Assembly: GCA_030692045.1 (NCBI GenBank)
Contig: JAUYCX010000041.1
Location: forward strand, 58,370-122,369
From: Candidatus Omnitrophota bacterium
GTDB taxonomy: Bacteria; Omnitrophota; Gorgyraeia; JAUYCX01
Direction: 5' to 3'
DNA length: 64,000 bases
Content: more model-generated notes on this DNA
Database searches by the model: none
What the model was told of the DNA's origin: nothing
What the model saw: the letters and a program-made list of their open reading frames with translations, nothing else
Position numbering within the stretch: the stretch's first letter is position 1
DNA letters: not shown here

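Noticed and set aside
62186..62252. GGTTCGACT as T-loops of tRNA genes, or the array as CRISPR
   Set aside because: No acceptor stem or anticodon arm can be formed, and the units are only 24 nt apart with no unique spacers.
63998..64000. ATG at the last three bases as the start of the giant gene
   Set aside because: No upstream sequence or ribosome site can be seen and the first residues do not look like a signal peptide or a new domain. The frame is simply open at the edge.
21404..64000. Giant frame explained by stop-codon reassignment
   Set aside because: TGA is used as the stop of the giant frame itself, of hicB and of the MalG-type permease, and modules match known proteins without extra codons.

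Overview
The window looks like part of a genome of an uncultured, envelope-rich bacterium with roughly 40% GC, a standard genetic code (TGA is used as a stop) and nearly every gene on the minus strand. Its outstanding feature is one uninterrupted minus-strand reading frame, 21404-64000, of at least 14,198 codons, still open at the right edge. Giant genes of this kind have been reported from Candidatus Omnitrophota, and that is my best guess for the host. It is an inference: no rRNA or ribosomal protein gene is present to confirm it.

Layout from left to right. 1-3173 is the 5' part of an RHS/YD-repeat surface protein. 3291-8933 is a carbohydrate-import operon, read leftward: solute-binding lipoprotein, two ABC permeases, and an exported glycosidase with a GH2/GH5-like barrel. 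9043-12513 is a secreted protein with six carbohydrate-binding-like repeats and a C-terminal Hint (intein-like) domain. 12629-15094 is a GH94 disaccharide phosphorylase. 15327-16069 holds two small PilZ genes. 16461-21080 is a secreted gluzincin (M36/M4-like) metalloprotease with propeller, LamG-like and Ig-like modules and a second Hint domain of the same length (134 residues). 21081-21403 is a dense cluster of hairpins. The giant ORF fills the rest.

The giant ORF is a string of about 35 modules. Recognisable ones include a HhH domain, a methyltransferase-like domain, a parallel beta-helix with FlgD-like C-terminal domain, a guanidino-modifying amidinotransferase, a guanylate kinase, a geranylgeranyl-reductase-like flavoprotein, a complete carbamate kinase, a CPBP intramembrane protease, a phosphoribosyltransferase-like domain, a PrmC-like methyltransferase and a GNAT acetyltransferase. 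Between them lie recurring hydrophobic spacers. Many consist of a hydrophobic segment ending in an A/V-W/F-A signal-peptidase-like site, a short loop often containing RAPP, and a second hydrophobic segment ending in GMA. The arrangement suggests a membrane-threaded giant protein or a polyprotein cut into separate enzymes.

Inside the giant ORF, on the opposite strand, sits a complete hicBA toxin-antitoxin pair (43326-43747) with its own strong promoter and Shine-Dalgarno sequence. The giant frame stays open straight through it. Several short palindromic or direct repeats are also translated in frame within the giant ORF, and similar hairpins fill the intergenic gaps.

Together the left third suggests beta-glucan or polysaccharide capture at the cell surface (binding modules, glycosidase, ABC importer, intracellular phosphorolysis). 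The Hint-bearing surface proteins, RHS protein and giant membrane protein suggest an organism that invests heavily in cell-cell or particle contact. Module boundaries inside the giant ORF are approximate (about 30 nt).
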